Positions 51,804 through 61,843 are shown, counted from the stretch's first letter. The stretch is 64,000 nt of DNA from Candidatus Desulfopertinax cowenii (GCA_001899445.1 MPOA01000004.1:1-64000), one strand, 5' to 3'. The notes: generated from the letters alone by a model not told the origin. Numbers and translations: made by a program.

Positions 51804-52280
51804 TTAGGCAAACATCTCTTCCAGCATTGATCGTGTTTCGTCTTCCTCTACTTCCGTGGCCAGCACCAACTCACTGATCAGGATTTGCCTCGCGCTTTCG
51901 AGCATTCTCTTTTCACCCGAAGACAACCCCTTTTCCCGTTCCCTGCGCGCCAGGTTTCGGACCACCTCGGCCACTTCGTAGATGTTCCCGCTTTTGATTT
52001 TCTCCAGGTTCGCCCGGTAACGCCGGTTCCAGTTCCCGGGCATCTGGGTGCTCACACCCTTCAGGATCCGGATTACCTTTTGCACTTCATCGTGGCTGAT
52101 CACCTGGCGCAGCCCAATGTTCTCGCCGCTCGCGGTCGGCACCATTACCTTCATATTCCCGATCGGCAGGCGCAGTACATAGTACTGCTGCCGCTCGCCC
52201 AGAATCTCTTTCTCTTCAATCGCCTCTATAACTCCGGCTCCGTGCATGGGGTAAACGACCTTGTCCCCAATTTTGAACAA
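51804..52280 (-). CDS. carD: CarD-family transcription regulator
   Basis: CarD binds the RNA polymerase beta subunit and stabilises open promoter complexes. The 158 residues have the N-terminal RNA-polymerase-interaction domain (FKIGDKVVYPMHGAGVIEAI) and a helical DNA-binding C-terminal domain (NWNRRYRANLEKIKSGNIYE). The TTG start at 52280 sits behind TTAGGAGGTGG. It has its own promoter and terminator, so it is monocistronic. Confidence 0.93.
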   Translation of the reverse strand: MFKIGDKVVYPMHGAGVIEAIEEKEILGERQQYYVLRLPIGNMKVMVPTASGENIGLRQVISHDEVQKVIRILKGVSTQMPGNWNRRYRANLEKIKSGNIYEVAEVVRNLARREREKGLSSGEKRMLESARQILISELVLATEVEEDETRSMLEEMFA

Positions 52281-52318
52281 CCCGCGCCACCTCCTAAAAA
52301 CCCCTCTCACTGCTGAAC

Positions 52319-52348
52319 AGTATAACACAAACCAGCCATTTCTGTCAA
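52319..52348 (-). promoter_or_regulatory. Sigma-A promoter for carD
   Basis: TTGACA (52348-52343), 18 bases, TATACT (52324-52319). Confidence 0.75.
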
Positions 52349-52382
52349 AATCACCCCTCCGAGCGTATCCGGGCGGGTAGAA

Positions 52383-53468
52383 TCATCTATATCGCTCTTG
52401 AAGCAACTGGTTCCAGTAACGGCTAAGTCCGTCCTTAATTGAACGGGCCCTGGTCTCGCCGATGCCTTCCACCTCGTCCAGTTCCTCCAGGGAGGCGTTC
52501 AGCACCTGGTTCAGGGTGCCGAAGCTGGCAACCAGGTTCTCCACCACCGGGTAGGGCAACCGCGGGATTTTACCCAGCACCCGGTAGCCGCGCGGCGAAA
52601 CGTTCTGTTCCAGAATGGCGCTTCCGCCGGAGTAACCCAGAGCACGGGCGATCAGGGACAGGTCCAGCAGATCCTCGCTCGGCCAGGACTCGATCATGCT
52701 CAGGATCTGCCGGGGCGACTTTTCGTCCGGGTTCACGGTGTAATCCCGGATCACCATCAGGCCCTCGCTTTCCACGTTGCTGACCAGTTCCTCCAGCTGC
52801 ATGGTGATCAGGCGGCCCTCCGTGCCCAGTTCGCAGATATACTTTTCGATTTCCCGGACCACCTGCCGGGTCATTACCACCCGCTGGATCACCTTGCAGA
52901 CTTCAAACAGGGTCACCGTATCTTCAAATTCGGTGATGCTCAGGCTGACCAGCACCCGGTCCAGAACGGTGCGGTACTTCTCCAGCGTCTGCAGCGCCTG
53001 GTTGGCCTTGGTGAAAATGACCTCCAGGTCCCGCAGGACGTACTTCATGGCCCCTTTGTAAATGGTGATCACGCCGCGCCGCTCGGAAATGGAGATCACC
53101 AGCGCGTCGGTCTGCCGGGCCACGCGCTCGGCGGTACGGTGCCGGATTCCTGTTTCGTTGGACGGAATGCCGAGGTCGGGGACCAGCTGGGTATTCGCCG
53201 CGATGATCCGGCGGGCGTCCTTATCCAGAATGATCGCCCCGTCCATCTTGGCCAGTTCATACAGCTTGGCCGGTGAAAAATCGGCGTTGACGTGAAAACC
53301 ACCTTCCGCGATCTCCAACACCTCTGGGCGGTTGGCGATCATGATCAGGGCCCCGCTCTCGGAACGTAGGATATGTTCCAGTCCCTCGCGTAGGGGGGTG
53401 CCGGGCGCCACGGTCCGTAATACTTTCAGCAACTGTTCTTCGGCCCGCTCATCTTGCAACGCACTCAA
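52383..53468 (-). CDS. disA: Diadenylate cyclase / DNA integrity scanning protein DisA
   Basis: DisA makes c-di-AMP and senses branched DNA. The 361 residues show the DAC catalytic motifs (AKMDGAIILD and GIRHRTAERVA), a helical linker and a C-terminal helix-hairpin-helix DNA-binding region (EELDEVEGIGETRARSIKDG). It begins 13 bases after radA, the normal order. Confidence 0.96.
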   Translation of the reverse strand: MSALQDERAEEQLLKVLRTVAPGTPLREGLEHILRSESGALIMIANRPEVLEIAEGGFHVNADFSPAKLYELAKMDGAIILDKDARRIIAANTQLVPDLGIPSNETGIRHRTAERVARQTDALVISISERRGVITIYKGAMKYVLRDLEVIFTKANQALQTLEKYRTVLDRVLVSLSITEFEDTVTLFEVCKVIQRVVMTRQVVREIEKYICELGTEGRLITMQLEELVSNVESEGLMVIRDYTVNPDEKSPRQILSMIESWPSEDLLDLSLIARALGYSGGSAILEQNVSPRGYRVLGKIPRLPYPVVENLVASFGTLNQVLNASLEELDEVEGIGETRARSIKDGLSRYWNQLLQERYR

Positions 53469-53481
53469 CCCCTTCCCTTCG

Positions 53482-54804
53482 TCACCTGGTAAAGAACACC
53501 TCCAGGACTTCCTTCAGGCTCCTGGCCGTAAACAACCGGAGATCCGGATCCCAAGCTCCGTTGCGGCCGGCGTCCGGCAGTACCGCGTTTACAAAACCCA
53601 GTTTTCCCGCCTCCTTCAGCCGCTTCTCGATGGCGGGCACAGGGCGCAGTTCCCCGGTCAAACCGACCTCCCCGATCGCCACTGTCCGGGACGGCAACGG
53701 CCGATTCTGGAAACTGGAGGCCAGAGCCAGGGCGATTCCCAGGTCGGCAGCCGGTTCCGTGACCCGTACCCCACCAACGGCATTCACGTACACGTCCTGG
53801 TTTGAAAGAACCATCCCCACCTGCTTTTCCAGCACGGCGGTCATCAGAATCACCCGGTTGTAATCGACCCCCGTGGTCAATCGGCGGGGAGTGCCGAAAC
53901 TGGTGGCGCTGACTAGCGCCTGTATCTCCACCAGCAGGGGCCTGGTGCCTTCCACACAAGAAACGACCACAGAACCCGGAACCTGAGCTTCACCGCTGCT
54001 CAAGAACAGCCGGGACGGGTTTTCTACCTCCGAAAGGCCGCCGGAATTCATCTCAAAGACCCCGATTTCGTTAGTCGAGCCGAAACGGTTCTTTACCCCG
54101 CGCAACACGCGATAAGTGTGGTGCCGGTCCCCCTCCAGGTACAGCACAGTGTCCACCATGTGCTCCAGCGTCCGGGGGCCCGCCAGCACGCCCTCCTTGG
54201 TAACGTGCCCAACCAGCAACACCGGAATCCCGGTGCTCTTGGCCAGGCGGGTGAGGCGCAAGGTGCACTCCCGCACCTGCCCCAGGCTACCCGGAACGGC
54301 CGCCAGCCCCGCGTGGAAAACGGTCTGGATGGAGTCCACCACCACCAACCGCGGCCGGAGTTCGGCAACGTGGTTTTCGATCCGCTCAATATCGGTCTCG
54401 GCCACCAGGTAAAGACCGGGATGCAACGCTCCCAAACGTTCGGCGCGCAAACGTACCTGCAGGGCTGATTCTTCGCCCGAGGCATAAAGCACGTGTTCAC
54501 CGGTGCCGGCAACCAGGAAAGCAACCTGCAGCAGAAACGTGGATTTACCGATGCCGGGGTCTCCGCCGAGGAGCACAACCGCACCGGGGACGATACCGCC
54601 CCCAAGCACCCGGTCCATTTCGGCGATGCCGCTGGTGAAGCGCGGTTTTCCGGTGACAACCACCTCGGTGATGGGCCGCGGCGGCTCGGCCGCACATGCG
54701 GTCGAGCCGCCGCGGCCTTCCTCCTCAAAGCTGTGCCACGCCCCGCAACCCGGACAGCGCCCCAGCCACCGCACCGATTGGTAACCGCACTCGCGGCAAC
54801 GCAT
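53482..54804 (-). CDS. radA: DNA repair protein RadA
   Basis: RadA is a RecA-like ATPase promoting branch migration and recombination repair. The N-terminal zinc finger is CRECGYQSVRWLGRCPGC, the Walker A is GGDPGIGKST, the KNRFG motif is VKNRFGSTNEIG and the C-terminal Lon-like protease fold follows. I place the start at ATG 54804 (440 residues, zinc finger at residue 3). The frame continues to 54897 with 31 extra residues containing CSHC; unlike the family. Promoter at 54974-55002. Confidence 0.93.
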   Translation of the reverse strand: MRCRECGYQSVRWLGRCPGCGAWHSFEEEGRGGSTACAAEPPRPITEVVVTGKPRFTSGIAEMDRVLGGGIVPGAVVLLGGDPGIGKSTFLLQVAFLVAGTGEHVLYASGEESALQVRLRAERLGALHPGLYLVAETDIERIENHVAELRPRLVVVDSIQTVFHAGLAAVPGSLGQVRECTLRLTRLAKSTGIPVLLVGHVTKEGVLAGPRTLEHMVDTVLYLEGDRHHTYRVLRGVKNRFGSTNEIGVFEMNSGGLSEVENPSRLFLSSGEAQVPGSVVVSCVEGTRPLLVEIQALVSATSFGTPRRLTTGVDYNRVILMTAVLEKQVGMVLSNQDVYVNAVGGVRVTEPAADLGIALALASSFQNRPLPSRTVAIGEVGLTGELRPVPAIEKRLKEAGKLGFVNAVLPDAGRNGAWDPDLRLFTARSLKEVLEVFFTR

Positions 54805-54904
54805 CTTGTAACCCCGCTTACCGGATGGGCTAAAAGCAAGAATCCAGGAGCATTCTCCCCGGGTAACGTGAGAGACAATACAATGAGAACAATACATGCA
54901 AGCC

Positions 54905-54965
54905 AGAAGATCGAATTCAGGCCAGATTTATCGGATTCTGAATACTAACTCCTGAATTCTGCATT
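54905..54965. repeat. EcoRI-type inverted repeat in the radA leader
   Basis: gaattcagg (about 54912-54920) and cctgaattc (54951-54959) form a perfect nine-base inverted repeat, with a related ggattctga between. AT-rich gaattcagaatcc-like words recur at about 29320-29360 and 57525-57540, so this may be a dispersed family. Confidence 0.45.
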
Positions 54966-54973
54966 CTTAGGCT

Positions 54974-55002
54974 ATTATACCATTTTCTGGACTTGATCAC
55001 AA
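54974..55002 (-). promoter_or_regulatory. Sigma-A promoter for radA
   Basis: TTGTGA (55002-54997), 17 bases, TATAAT (54979-54974), lying 170 bases before the radA start. It allows radA-disA expression without clpC. Confidence 0.7.
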
Positions 55003-55071
55003 GTCGAAGACGTTATGACTCATCTAAATTCGACTTTGACGTGACCCTGTGTTATTAACTGTCCGTGCTTG

Positions 55072-57504
55072 TCACTTAACGGCACGAACGGTGATCTCGT
55101 CCCCCTCGGCGTCCAGGACCAGCCGGTCGCCCTGGCCGAAGGCGCCCCGGAGCAGCTCTTCGGAGAGTTTGTCCTCCACCCGGCGCTGGATGGTGCGCCG
55201 CAACGGCCGCGCCCCGAACTTTTCGTCAAAGCCCTCCCGGACCAGCAGCTCCTTGACCCGGTCGGTGAATTCCACCTTGACCTCGTTCTCTTCCAGCCGC
55301 CGGGCCACGTCCCGGAGCATCAGTTCCGCTATCTGCCGGATTTCGGCATCGGTGAGCGCGTGGAAGACGATGATCTCGTCCAGGCGGTTCAGGAACTCGG
55401 GGCGGAAGGTCCGGTGCAGTTCACCCATTACGTTCTCCTTCATGCGCTCGTAGCTCGCGGCCTGGTTCTCCCTTACAAAACCCAGCCTGGCTTCCTTGAT
55501 CAAGCCGACGCCCACATTGGAAGTCATGATGATCACCGTGTTCCGGAAATCGACGGTACGGCCCCGGGCGTCGGTAAGCCGACCGTCATCCAGCACCTGC
55601 AGCAGGACGTTGAACACTTCCGGGTGGGCCTTTTCGATCTCGTCCAGCAGCACCACCGTGTAGGGCCGGCGCCGCACCGCCTCGGTCAGCTGGCCGCCCT
55701 CGTCGAAACCTACGTAGCCGGGAGGCGCACCCACCAGCCGGGAAACGGTGTGGCGCTCCTGGTATTCCGACATGTCGATCCGCACCAGGGCGTCCTCGTC
55801 GTCGAACAGCGCCTCGCCCAACGCGCGGGCCAGTTCGGTCTTGCCGACCCCGGTGGGCCCCAGGAACATGAACGAGCCGATCGGCCGGCGGGGATCTTTC
55901 AGGCCGGCACGCGCCCGGCGGATCGCCCGGGACACCGCCCGCACCGCCTCATCCTGGCCCACCACCCGCTCGTGGAGCACCTCCTCCATTCTTAGCAGGC
56001 GCTCGGTTTCTTCCTCGGCCAGCTTACGCACCGGCACGCCGGTCCAGCTGGAGACGATGTGGGCGATGTCCTGCTCGTCCACTACCACTTCGTCGCCGCC
56101 CTTCTGCTGGCGCCAGCTCTCCCGGGACGCTTCCAGTTCCCGCCGGATCTTCTGTTCCTGGTCGCGCAGCTGGGCCGCCTTTTCAAACTCCTGCGCGGCC
56201 ACCGCCGCCTCCTTTTCCTTCTGTAATTCTTCGACCTTCTGCTCCAGTTCCTTCAGTTCGGGCGGCATGGTGAAAGCCTGCAGCCGCACCCGGGCCCCGG
56301 CCTCGTCGATCAGGTCGATAGCCTTGTCCGGTAAAAACCGGTCGGCGATGTAGCGGTCCGACAGCCGGGCCGCGGCCTCCAGGGCAGCATCAGTGATCCG
56401 TACCCGGTGGTGCGCCTCGTACCGGTCCCTTAAACCCCGGAGAATGGCGATGGTCTCCTCGACCGTCGGTTCGTCGACCGTGATGGGTTGGAAGCGGCGT
56501 TCCAGCGCCGAGTCGCGTTCCACGTGCTTGCGGTACTCGTCCAGGGTGGTCGCCCCGATGGTCTGCAACTCCCCCCGGGCCAGCGCCGGCTTCAGGATGT
56601 TGGCGGCGTCGATGGCGCCCTCGGCCGCCCCGGCCCCCACCAAGGTGTGCAGTTCGTCGATAAATAGAATGATGTTCCCGGCGCCCCGGACCTCCTCCAG
56701 GACCTTCTTCAGCCGTTCCTCGAACTCGCCGCGGTACTTGGTTCCGGCCACCAGCGCGGCCAGGTCCAGGGCCACCACCCGCTTGTCGGTCAGCACCTCG
56801 GGCACGTTGCCCGCGCTGATGCGCTGCGCCAGGCCCTCCGCGATCGCCGTTTTGCCGACGCCCGGGTCACCGATCAGGCACGGGTTGTTCTTGGTACGCC
56901 GGCTCAGGATCTGGATGACCCGCTCGATCTCCCGGTCCCGCCCGATCACCGGGTCCAGCTTGCCGTCCGCGGCCAGGGCCGTCAGGTCCCGGGCGTACTG
57001 GTCCAGGTTCGGAGTGTTCGTCTTGGCCTGCTGCGGCGCCCGTCCCGGGCCGCCCTCGCTGAACGGGGCACCGCCCAGCAGCTGCAGGACCAGTTTCCGG
57101 GCCCGCTCCAGATCGGCACCCATCCCGGTGAGAATCTGGGCCGCCACCCCTTCACCCTCCCGGATCAGGCCCAGGAGAATGTGTTCGGTACCCACGTAGT
57201 TGTGGCCCAAGCGTCGCGCTTCGTCAATCGCCAGTTCCAATACCTTTTTGGCCCGGGGCGTGAAGGCTACCTCCACCGGCGCACCGCCGCCTTGGCCCGG
57301 TTCCACCATCTTTTCGATGGCCGCCCGAATCTTGCGGGCGTCGATATTGATCTCCGCCAACACCTTAGCGGCGACCCCCTCACCTTCCCGGACCAGGCCT
57401 AGCAGCAGGTGCTCGGTGCCGATGTAGGGGTAACCTATTCTGCGGGCCTCTTCCTGGGCCAACAGGATCACTTTTTGGGCGCGCCTGGTAAAACGTCCGA
57501 ACAT
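55072..57504 (-). CDS. clpC: ATP-dependent Clp protease ATPase subunit ClpC
   Basis: ClpC unfolds proteins for ClpP; adaptors include McsB and MecA. The 810 residues have the N-terminal double repeat ([20 protein letters not shown] and [20 protein letters not shown]), AAA1 ([15 protein letters not shown]), a coiled-coil middle domain (around residue 420), and AAA2 ([19 protein letters not shown]). The coiled-coil segment shares 34 bases with 63379-63412. It follows mcsB by 83 bases. Confidence 0.97.
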   Translation of the reverse strand: MFGRFTRRAQKVILLAQEEARRIGYPYIGTEHLLLGLVREGEGVAAKVLAEINIDARKIRAAIEKMVEPGQGGGAPVEVAFTPRAKKVLELAIDEARRLGHNYVGTEHILLGLIREGEGVAAQILTGMGADLERARKLVLQLLGGAPFSEGGPGRAPQQAKTNTPNLDQYARDLTALAADGKLDPVIGRDREIERVIQILSRRTKNNPCLIGDPGVGKTAIAEGLAQRISAGNVPEVLTDKRVVALDLAALVAGTKYRGEFEERLKKVLEEVRGAGNIILFIDELHTLVGAGAAEGAIDAANILKPALARGELQTIGATTLDEYRKHVERDSALERRFQPITVDEPTVEETIAILRGLRDRYEAHHRVRITDAALEAAARLSDRYIADRFLPDKAIDLIDEAGARVRLQAFTMPPELKELEQKVEELQKEKEAAVAAQEFEKAAQLRDQEQKIRRELEASRESWRQQKGGDEVVVDEQDIAHIVSSWTGVPVRKLAEEETERLLRMEEVLHERVVGQDEAVRAVSRAIRRARAGLKDPRRPIGSFMFLGPTGVGKTELARALGEALFDDEDALVRIDMSEYQERHTVSRLVGAPPGYVGFDEGGQLTEAVRRRPYTVVLLDEIEKAHPEVFNVLLQVLDDGRLTDARGRTVDFRNTVIIMTSNVGVGLIKEARLGFVRENQAASYERMKENVMGELHRTFRPEFLNRLDEIIVFHALTDAEIRQIAELMLRDVARRLEENEVKVEFTDRVKELLVREGFDEKFGARPLRRTIQRRVEDKLSEELLRGAFGQGDRLVLDAEGDEITVRAVK

Positions 57505-57587
57505 TAATAAAACACCTCCTAAATGTAACTACTGAATCCCGCGTCTATTTTTTAAAGAGTATTCCCGGTCTAAGAGTCATTCCTGGT

Positions 57588-58676
57588 TTAAGAGTTATTT
57601 TTAACCCCCTGCAAAGCCTGCCGTACCAGGGTGGCCCGGAGCTCGCCCCGCTCCGGCGGGGACAGTTGCCGCCCGCTGGTTTTCACCAGGTAGGTCGACC
57701 TGGTCTTCACCATGAGTTCGGAAAGCAGCCGGGGGGTGAGCCCCTTCAAGAGCCCCATCCCCACGCCCAGGCGGACGTCCGAGAGCAGGCGCATGGCCTC
57801 CTCGGAACTAAGGACATACGCGTGGCGCAGAATACCGAAAGCCCGGCTAACCCGGTCCCGGATTACTACCGGCATCTGTTTTTGGAGCTGCTCCCGGGCA
57901 GTGCGTTCCTGGTCGATCACCTGCCGGGTGATCGATTCCAGGTTGTTGACGATGTCCGCTTCGCTGTGCCCGAGGGTGACCTGGTTGGACAGCTGGAATA
58001 GGTGGCCGGCCGACTCGGTCCCCTCCCCGAACAACCCCCGCACGGTCAGGCCCAGCCTGGTGACCGCGGTCAGAATATCCTTGACCCGTCCCAGCAGCAC
58101 CAACGCCGGGAGGTGCAGCATGACGGACGCCCTCAGGCCCGTACCTACGTTCGTCGGACAAGCCGTGAGGTAGCCGATCCGGTCCGAAAAGGCGAAGTCC
58201 AGCGTCTTTTCCAGCAAGCCGTCGGCCTCGTCCGCCAGCCGCGCCGCGGCCGCGAGTTGTAGTCCAGGGTAAAGGGACTGGATGCGCAGGTGATCCTCCT
58301 CGTTCACCATGATACTTAGCCGCTCATCAGCGGACAGCACCAGGCCCTTGTGCTGGTGGCCGGTACGCTCCGCCGTTACGAAGCCGGGACTGATCAGGTG
58401 TTTTTCCACCAGCATCCATCTTTCCACCGGCGCCAGCTCCGCCAGCCGGACCAGTTCCACTTCCCCGAAGCGCGCGCTGAACTCCGGGTCCCGGAGTGCC
58501 AGGGCAACCGCGTGGACCACCTGTTCGGCCGCCTCCGGCGACATCTGGTGGGGGAAAGAAAAGTTGGCCAAATTGCGGGCCAGGCGGGCCCGGGAGGAAA
58601 TCACCACATCCGTTTCGGGCGCGGCGTGGTCCATCCACGGACTGTACGGGTTGTGTACCGCTTCCTTCAGGCTCAC
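57588..58676 (-). CDS. mcsB: Protein arginine kinase McsB
   Basis: McsB phosphorylates arginines, marking proteins for ClpC-ClpP. The 362-residue phosphagen-kinase-like protein shows VISSRARLARNLANFSFPHQ at the N-terminus, the family ATP-guanido-kinase block SDRIGYLTACPTNVGTGLRA and the C-terminal KTSGRQLSPPERGELRATLV. Its start overlaps the mcsA stop (ATGA). Confidence 0.96.
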   Translation of the reverse strand: MSLKEAVHNPYSPWMDHAAPETDVVISSRARLARNLANFSFPHQMSPEAAEQVVHAVALALRDPEFSARFGEVELVRLAELAPVERWMLVEKHLISPGFVTAERTGHQHKGLVLSADERLSIMVNEEDHLRIQSLYPGLQLAAAARLADEADGLLEKTLDFAFSDRIGYLTACPTNVGTGLRASVMLHLPALVLLGRVKDILTAVTRLGLTVRGLFGEGTESAGHLFQLSNQVTLGHSEADIVNNLESITRQVIDQERTAREQLQKQMPVVIRDRVSRAFGILRHAYVLSSEEAMRLLSDVRLGVGMGLLKGLTPRLLSELMVKTRSTYLVKTSGRQLSPPERGELRATLVRQALQGVKNNS

Positions 58677-59197
58677 GTGCCCATCCCTCCCCTTCGCCCC
58701 AACCGTTCCTCGAGTTTCCTGATTTCGTCCCGCAGTTCGGCGGCCCGCTCAAACTCTTCCTTTTCCACGGCGTCGTGCAATTCGGCCCGCAGGCGATCGA
58801 CTTCCTGCACCAGGAGGTAATTTTTCCGGGAACGCTGGGGCACCTTCCCGGTGTGCCGGACCGAACCGTGAATCCGCCGGAACAGGGGCTGCAGGCGGTC
58901 GCCGAAGTACCGGTAGCAGTCGGCGCATCCGAGCAGTCCCTGCTCACCGAACATTTCCTCGGTCAACCCGCAGGATTCACATTTGAGGCGCTGTTTGCCA
59001 CCGGGAGTCTCCGCGGCGATCACCGGACCCATGAGTCCGGCGAGAAAATTCTGCAGGTTGAGCGCCGGGCCCAGGCCAAACGCTTTCTGGGCCTCCCTGG
59101 CGCAGGCCTCGCACAGGTTCATCTGGCGCTTCTGGTTATTAATAACCTCGGTATAGTGCACCGAGGCAGGATGCTGTTTACACCGTTCACAAAGCAC
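58673..59197 (-). CDS. mcsA: McsB activator / zinc-finger protein McsA
   Basis: McsA activates McsB and modulates CtsR. The 174 residues have two zinc sites: CERC and CEAC (N-terminal), CESC and CADC (around 80-100), then a UVR-type coiled coil (HDAVEKEEFERAAELRDEIR). I place the start at GTG 59197 behind GAGGAGGG; the open frame begins 8 codons earlier. Confidence 0.93.
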   Translation of the reverse strand: MLCERCKQHPASVHYTEVINNQKRQMNLCEACAREAQKAFGLGPALNLQNFLAGLMGPVIAAETPGGKQRLKCESCGLTEEMFGEQGLLGCADCYRYFGDRLQPLFRRIHGSVRHTGKVPQRSRKNYLLVQEVDRLRAELHDAVEKEEFERAAELRDEIRKLEERLGRRGGMGT

Positions 59198-59224
59198 GGT
59201 AGCCCTCCTCTTTTGCTCCAAAAC

Positions 59225-59737
59225 CTATCCCGCGGAGTCTTTCCCGCCCCTGCTCCCGGCGCCTCGGGGGTCTCCGTTGCCCAGCAGGGCGCCGAGCATA
59301 CCCTTCAGGATGCCGGCCCGGACCGCATTGCGCCAGGGAACGTCCACCACGCGCAGGGTACGGTTATCCACGGCCCCAATCATCAGCCGCGCCTCCCGCT
59401 CGCTGATCAACCCTTCACCGTGCAAGCGGAGAACGATTTCCCGGGCCTCGCGCGGCCCGATACGGGAGCCAATATGACGGTATAATTCTCCGACCAGCCC
59501 GCTCTGTTCGGGCAGGGAAAGCTTGACGATCCGGATGAATCCACCGCCCCCGCGCCGGCTCTCCACCAAAAACCCGGCCCGGACGTCAAACCTGGTGGAC
59601 AGCACGTACGTCACCTGCGACGGCGTGCATTGAAACCGGTCCGCCAGGTCACTGCGCTGAACTTCAAGGCAGCCGTCTGGGCTTTCCGCCAGGCGCTTCT
59701 TGATGTACTCCGCGATGTAGTCGGCGAGGGTCGGCAT
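59225..59737 (-). CDS. ctsR: Heat-shock repressor CtsR
   Basis: CtsR represses clp genes and is inactivated by heat and McsB. The 170-residue protein starts at ATG 59737 (PTLADYIAEYIKKRLAE) and shows the winged-helix region (EVQRSDLADRFQCTPSQVTYVLSTRF) with the glycine-rich wing ESRRGGGGFIRIVK. It begins the ctsR-mcsA-mcsB-clpC group. Confidence 0.95.
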   Translation of the reverse strand: MPTLADYIAEYIKKRLAESPDGCLEVQRSDLADRFQCTPSQVTYVLSTRFDVRAGFLVESRRGGGGFIRIVKLSLPEQSGLVGELYRHIGSRIGPREAREIVLRLHGEGLISEREARLMIGAVDNRTLRVVDVPWRNAVRAGILKGMLGALLGNGDPRGAGSRGGKDSAG

Positions 59738-59754
59738 AAAGGGGTCCACCTCGC

Positions 59755-59830
59755 TCTGGTTTTGGTTTTGGTTTTGACTTTGACTTACTTTAACTATAAT
59801 CTAAATATACCCCAAGCGGCAAGGCAAAAG
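59755..59830 (-). promoter_or_regulatory. ctsR promoter region with possible CtsR-box-like repeats
   Basis: On the minus strand, a weak promoter TTGCCG (about 59828-59823), 17 bases, TTATAG (59805-59800), is followed by GTCAAAGTCAAAACCAAAACCAAAACC. GTCAAA repeats are the half-site of the CtsR box (RGTCAAANANRGTCAAA), but here they lack the standard spacing, so binding is a guess. The ggtttt units form a hexanucleotide tandem repeat. Confidence 0.35.
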
Positions 59831-59939
59831 CAACTTCTTGTTGGGTTTATATTTTCCTGGAATAGCTAAAATAAATCTGATATAATCCTGATATAATCTT
59901 TACAATTGATAGACCGAAGGTTTTTGAGGATGGTTGTAA

Positions 59940-60140
59940 ATGAGAATCTTGTCTTACCTTGTGATTGCGCTGGGCGTTCTGATCCTGGGCGGGTTCGCCG
60001 CCTGGATCGCTTGGCTGTTCCTGACCGCGCCGGAAATCCCCCTGCTGTTGCGCGTGGGGGTCGGGGCGGTCACCCTGGGTTTCTCAATCTTGATCCTGGT
60101 CCTTTGGCTGGAAAAAAGACGGGAGGGCGATGAAGGATGA
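59940..60140 (+). CDS. Small two-helix membrane protein
   Basis: A 66-residue protein of unknown function. Two hydrophobic segments (ILSYLVIALGVLILGGFAAW and LLRVGVGAVTLGFSILILVL) are separated by a short loop, and the C-terminus is charged (WLEKRREGDEG). Its stop overlaps the next gene (ATGA), so it is co-translated with the YbjQ-family protein, suggesting a shared membrane or metal-related task. Promoter not identified. Confidence 0.75.
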   Translation: MRILSYLVIALGVLILGGFAAWIAWLFLTAPEIPLLLRVGVGAVTLGFSILILVLWLEKRREGDEG

Positions 60141-60454
60141 TCATTACCACGACGCGCGAAGTGCCGGGGAAACGGGTGGTCCGGACCCTGGGCCTGGTCA
60201 GCGGAAACATCGTCCGCAGCCGGAATATCGGCCGCGACGTGCTGGCCGGTCTCAAGAACATTGTCGGCGGCGAGATCAAGGAATACACCGAGCTGATGGC
60301 CCTGTCCCGCCGGGACGCGCTTAAGCGGATGTTGGCGGAGGCCGAGCAGCTGGGGGCGAACGCCGTCGTCGAGGTCCGGTTCGCCACCGCCCAGGTGGCG
60401 GCCACGGCCGCCGAGATCCTGGCTTACGGCACTGCTGTGGTCGTTGAGGACTAG
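60137..60454 (+). CDS. YbjQ/UPF0145-family protein
   Basis: A 105-residue member of the YbjQ (UPF0145, heavy-metal-binding-like) family, usually a homopentamer of unknown function. Landmarks are EVPGKRVVRTLGLVSGNIVRS and the C-terminal YGTAVVVED. It overlaps the small membrane protein gene by four bases. Confidence 0.88.
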   Translation: MIITTTREVPGKRVVRTLGLVSGNIVRSRNIGRDVLAGLKNIVGGEIKEYTELMALSRRDALKRMLAEAEQLGANAVVEVRFATAQVAATAAEILAYGTAVVVED

Positions 60455-60583
60455 CACGGTCCAGCTCAGTTTACGCTTTTTGTATGGCTCGTAGGCCCGC
60501 GGCATCGTCTCCGGAAGCGTGTGTCCCGCTACGGCAGAGAAGGCCGCGGCTTTATTTTGCGGAAAACGAAGCCCGACGGTGAA

Positions 60584-61843
60584 CTAGCAGTAGCCCCAGA
60601 ACCGCCGCTCCCGCACCGTACCCTTGGGTACCAAGCTGACCTGGGCCCCGCGAAACAGCTTTTCCAGCCCGACTCCTTCCCGGTAGGACAGGCGGTTGCA
60701 GGTCTCGCAGTCACGGCAGGCTTCGGCCCGCGTTTCCGGTTCGGTGTAGGCGGCGATCAAACCCTCGTAGTTGCGTAGGACCACCTTGCCCTCGGCCTGG
60801 GAGATCAAGTATTGCGGAGCGACGGGGATCTTCCCGCCCCCGCCGGGAGCGTCGATCACATAGGTAGGTACAGCCAGGCCCGAGGTATGGCCGCGCAGGA
60901 GTTCGACGATCTCGATCCCCCGGGCCACCGTGGTCCGGAAGTGTTCCAGGCCCGGGGAAAGGTCGCACTGGTAGAGGTAATAGGGGCGGACCCGGATCCG
61001 CAAAAGCGCGTGCATCAGGTCCTTGATGATGTACGGACAGTCGTTCACCGCGCGCAGCAGCACGTTCTGGTTGCCGAGCGGAATTCCAGCGTCAGCCAGC
61101 CTTCCGCAGGCCTCGGCGGCCTCGAGGGTGATCTCTTTCGGATGGTTGAAGTGAGTATTCACGTAGAGCGGGTGGAAGCGGCGCAGCAGGTCGCACAGGC
61201 CGGGCGTGATCCTCTGGGGGACAACCACCGGCGCCCGGGTACCAATCCGGATGATTTCCACGTGGTCGATCGCCCGGAGCCGTTCCAGGATGTCGCCCAG
61301 CCGGTCTTCGGACAGGAGCAGGCCATCCCCTCCGGAAAGCAATACGTCCCGGATGGCCGGCGTTTTACGGATGTATTCCAAGGCGGTCTCAATCTGCTCG
61401 GAGGGTAGCGCCCGGTCGGTCTTGCCGGCCAGGCGGCGCCGCGTGCAGTGCCGGCAGTACACAGCGCACTGGTCGGTAACCAGGAACAGCACCCGGTCCG
61501 GGTAGCGGTGCGTAACCCCGGGCACGGGGGAATCGACGTCCTCGTGCAGGGGGTCCTCGCTTTCGGCCAGCCCGAACTGCAGTTCGGCTGTCAAGGGTAC
61601 CGCTTGCTTCCGGATAGGGCACTCCGGGTCGTCCGGATCCATGAGGCTGGCGTAGTAGGGCGTGATCGCCATCCGCAGGGTCTGCAGGCAGCGCCGCACC
61701 CCCTCTTCCTCCTCGGGGGTGAGGTTGATAATACCCCGGAGTTCTCCAAGCCGGGTGATGCGGTTGGCCAACTGCCAGTGCCAGTCGTTCCAGTCGGTGT
61801 CCGGCACGTCGCGCCAGGGACCCTCGTTGCGAATGGCCGACAT
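60584..61843 (-). CDS. ablA: Lysine 2,3-aminomutase
   Basis: KamA/AblA converts L-lysine to beta-lysine with a radical-SAM/PLP mechanism. The 419 residues contain CAVYCRHC (Cys126, 130, 133), the iron-sulphur motif, and Lys338 in PGGGGKIP, the PLP-binding lysine. In methanogens and several Firmicutes it pairs with AblB to make the osmolyte N-epsilon-acetyl-beta-lysine. Here ablB is divergent across a 275-base spacer containing a degenerate copy of this gene's 5' end, an unusual arrangement. Confidence 0.92.
   Translation of the reverse strand: MSAIRNEGPWRDVPDTDWNDWHWQLANRITRLGELRGIINLTPEEEEGVRRCLQTLRMAITPYYASLMDPDDPECPIRKQAVPLTAELQFGLAESEDPLHEDVDSPVPGVTHRYPDRVLFLVTDQCAVYCRHCTRRRLAGKTDRALPSEQIETALEYIRKTPAIRDVLLSGGDGLLLSEDRLGDILERLRAIDHVEIIRIGTRAPVVVPQRITPGLCDLLRRFHPLYVNTHFNHPKEITLEAAEACGRLADAGIPLGNQNVLLRAVNDCPYIIKDLMHALLRIRVRPYYLYQCDLSPGLEHFRTTVARGIEIVELLRGHTSGLAVPTYVIDAPGGGGKIPVAPQYLISQAEGKVVLRNYEGLIAAYTEPETRAEACRDCETCNRLSYREGVGLEKLFRGAQVSLVPKGTVRERRFWGYC

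Noticed and set aside
54805-54897. N-terminal extension of RadA with a CSHC pair
   Set aside because: The family begins just before the zinc finger at 54804; the extension has no similarity.
55020-55045. Possible CtsR operator downstream of clpC
   Set aside because: ggtcacgtcaaag has the half-site word but lies past the clpC stop and lacks a paired site.
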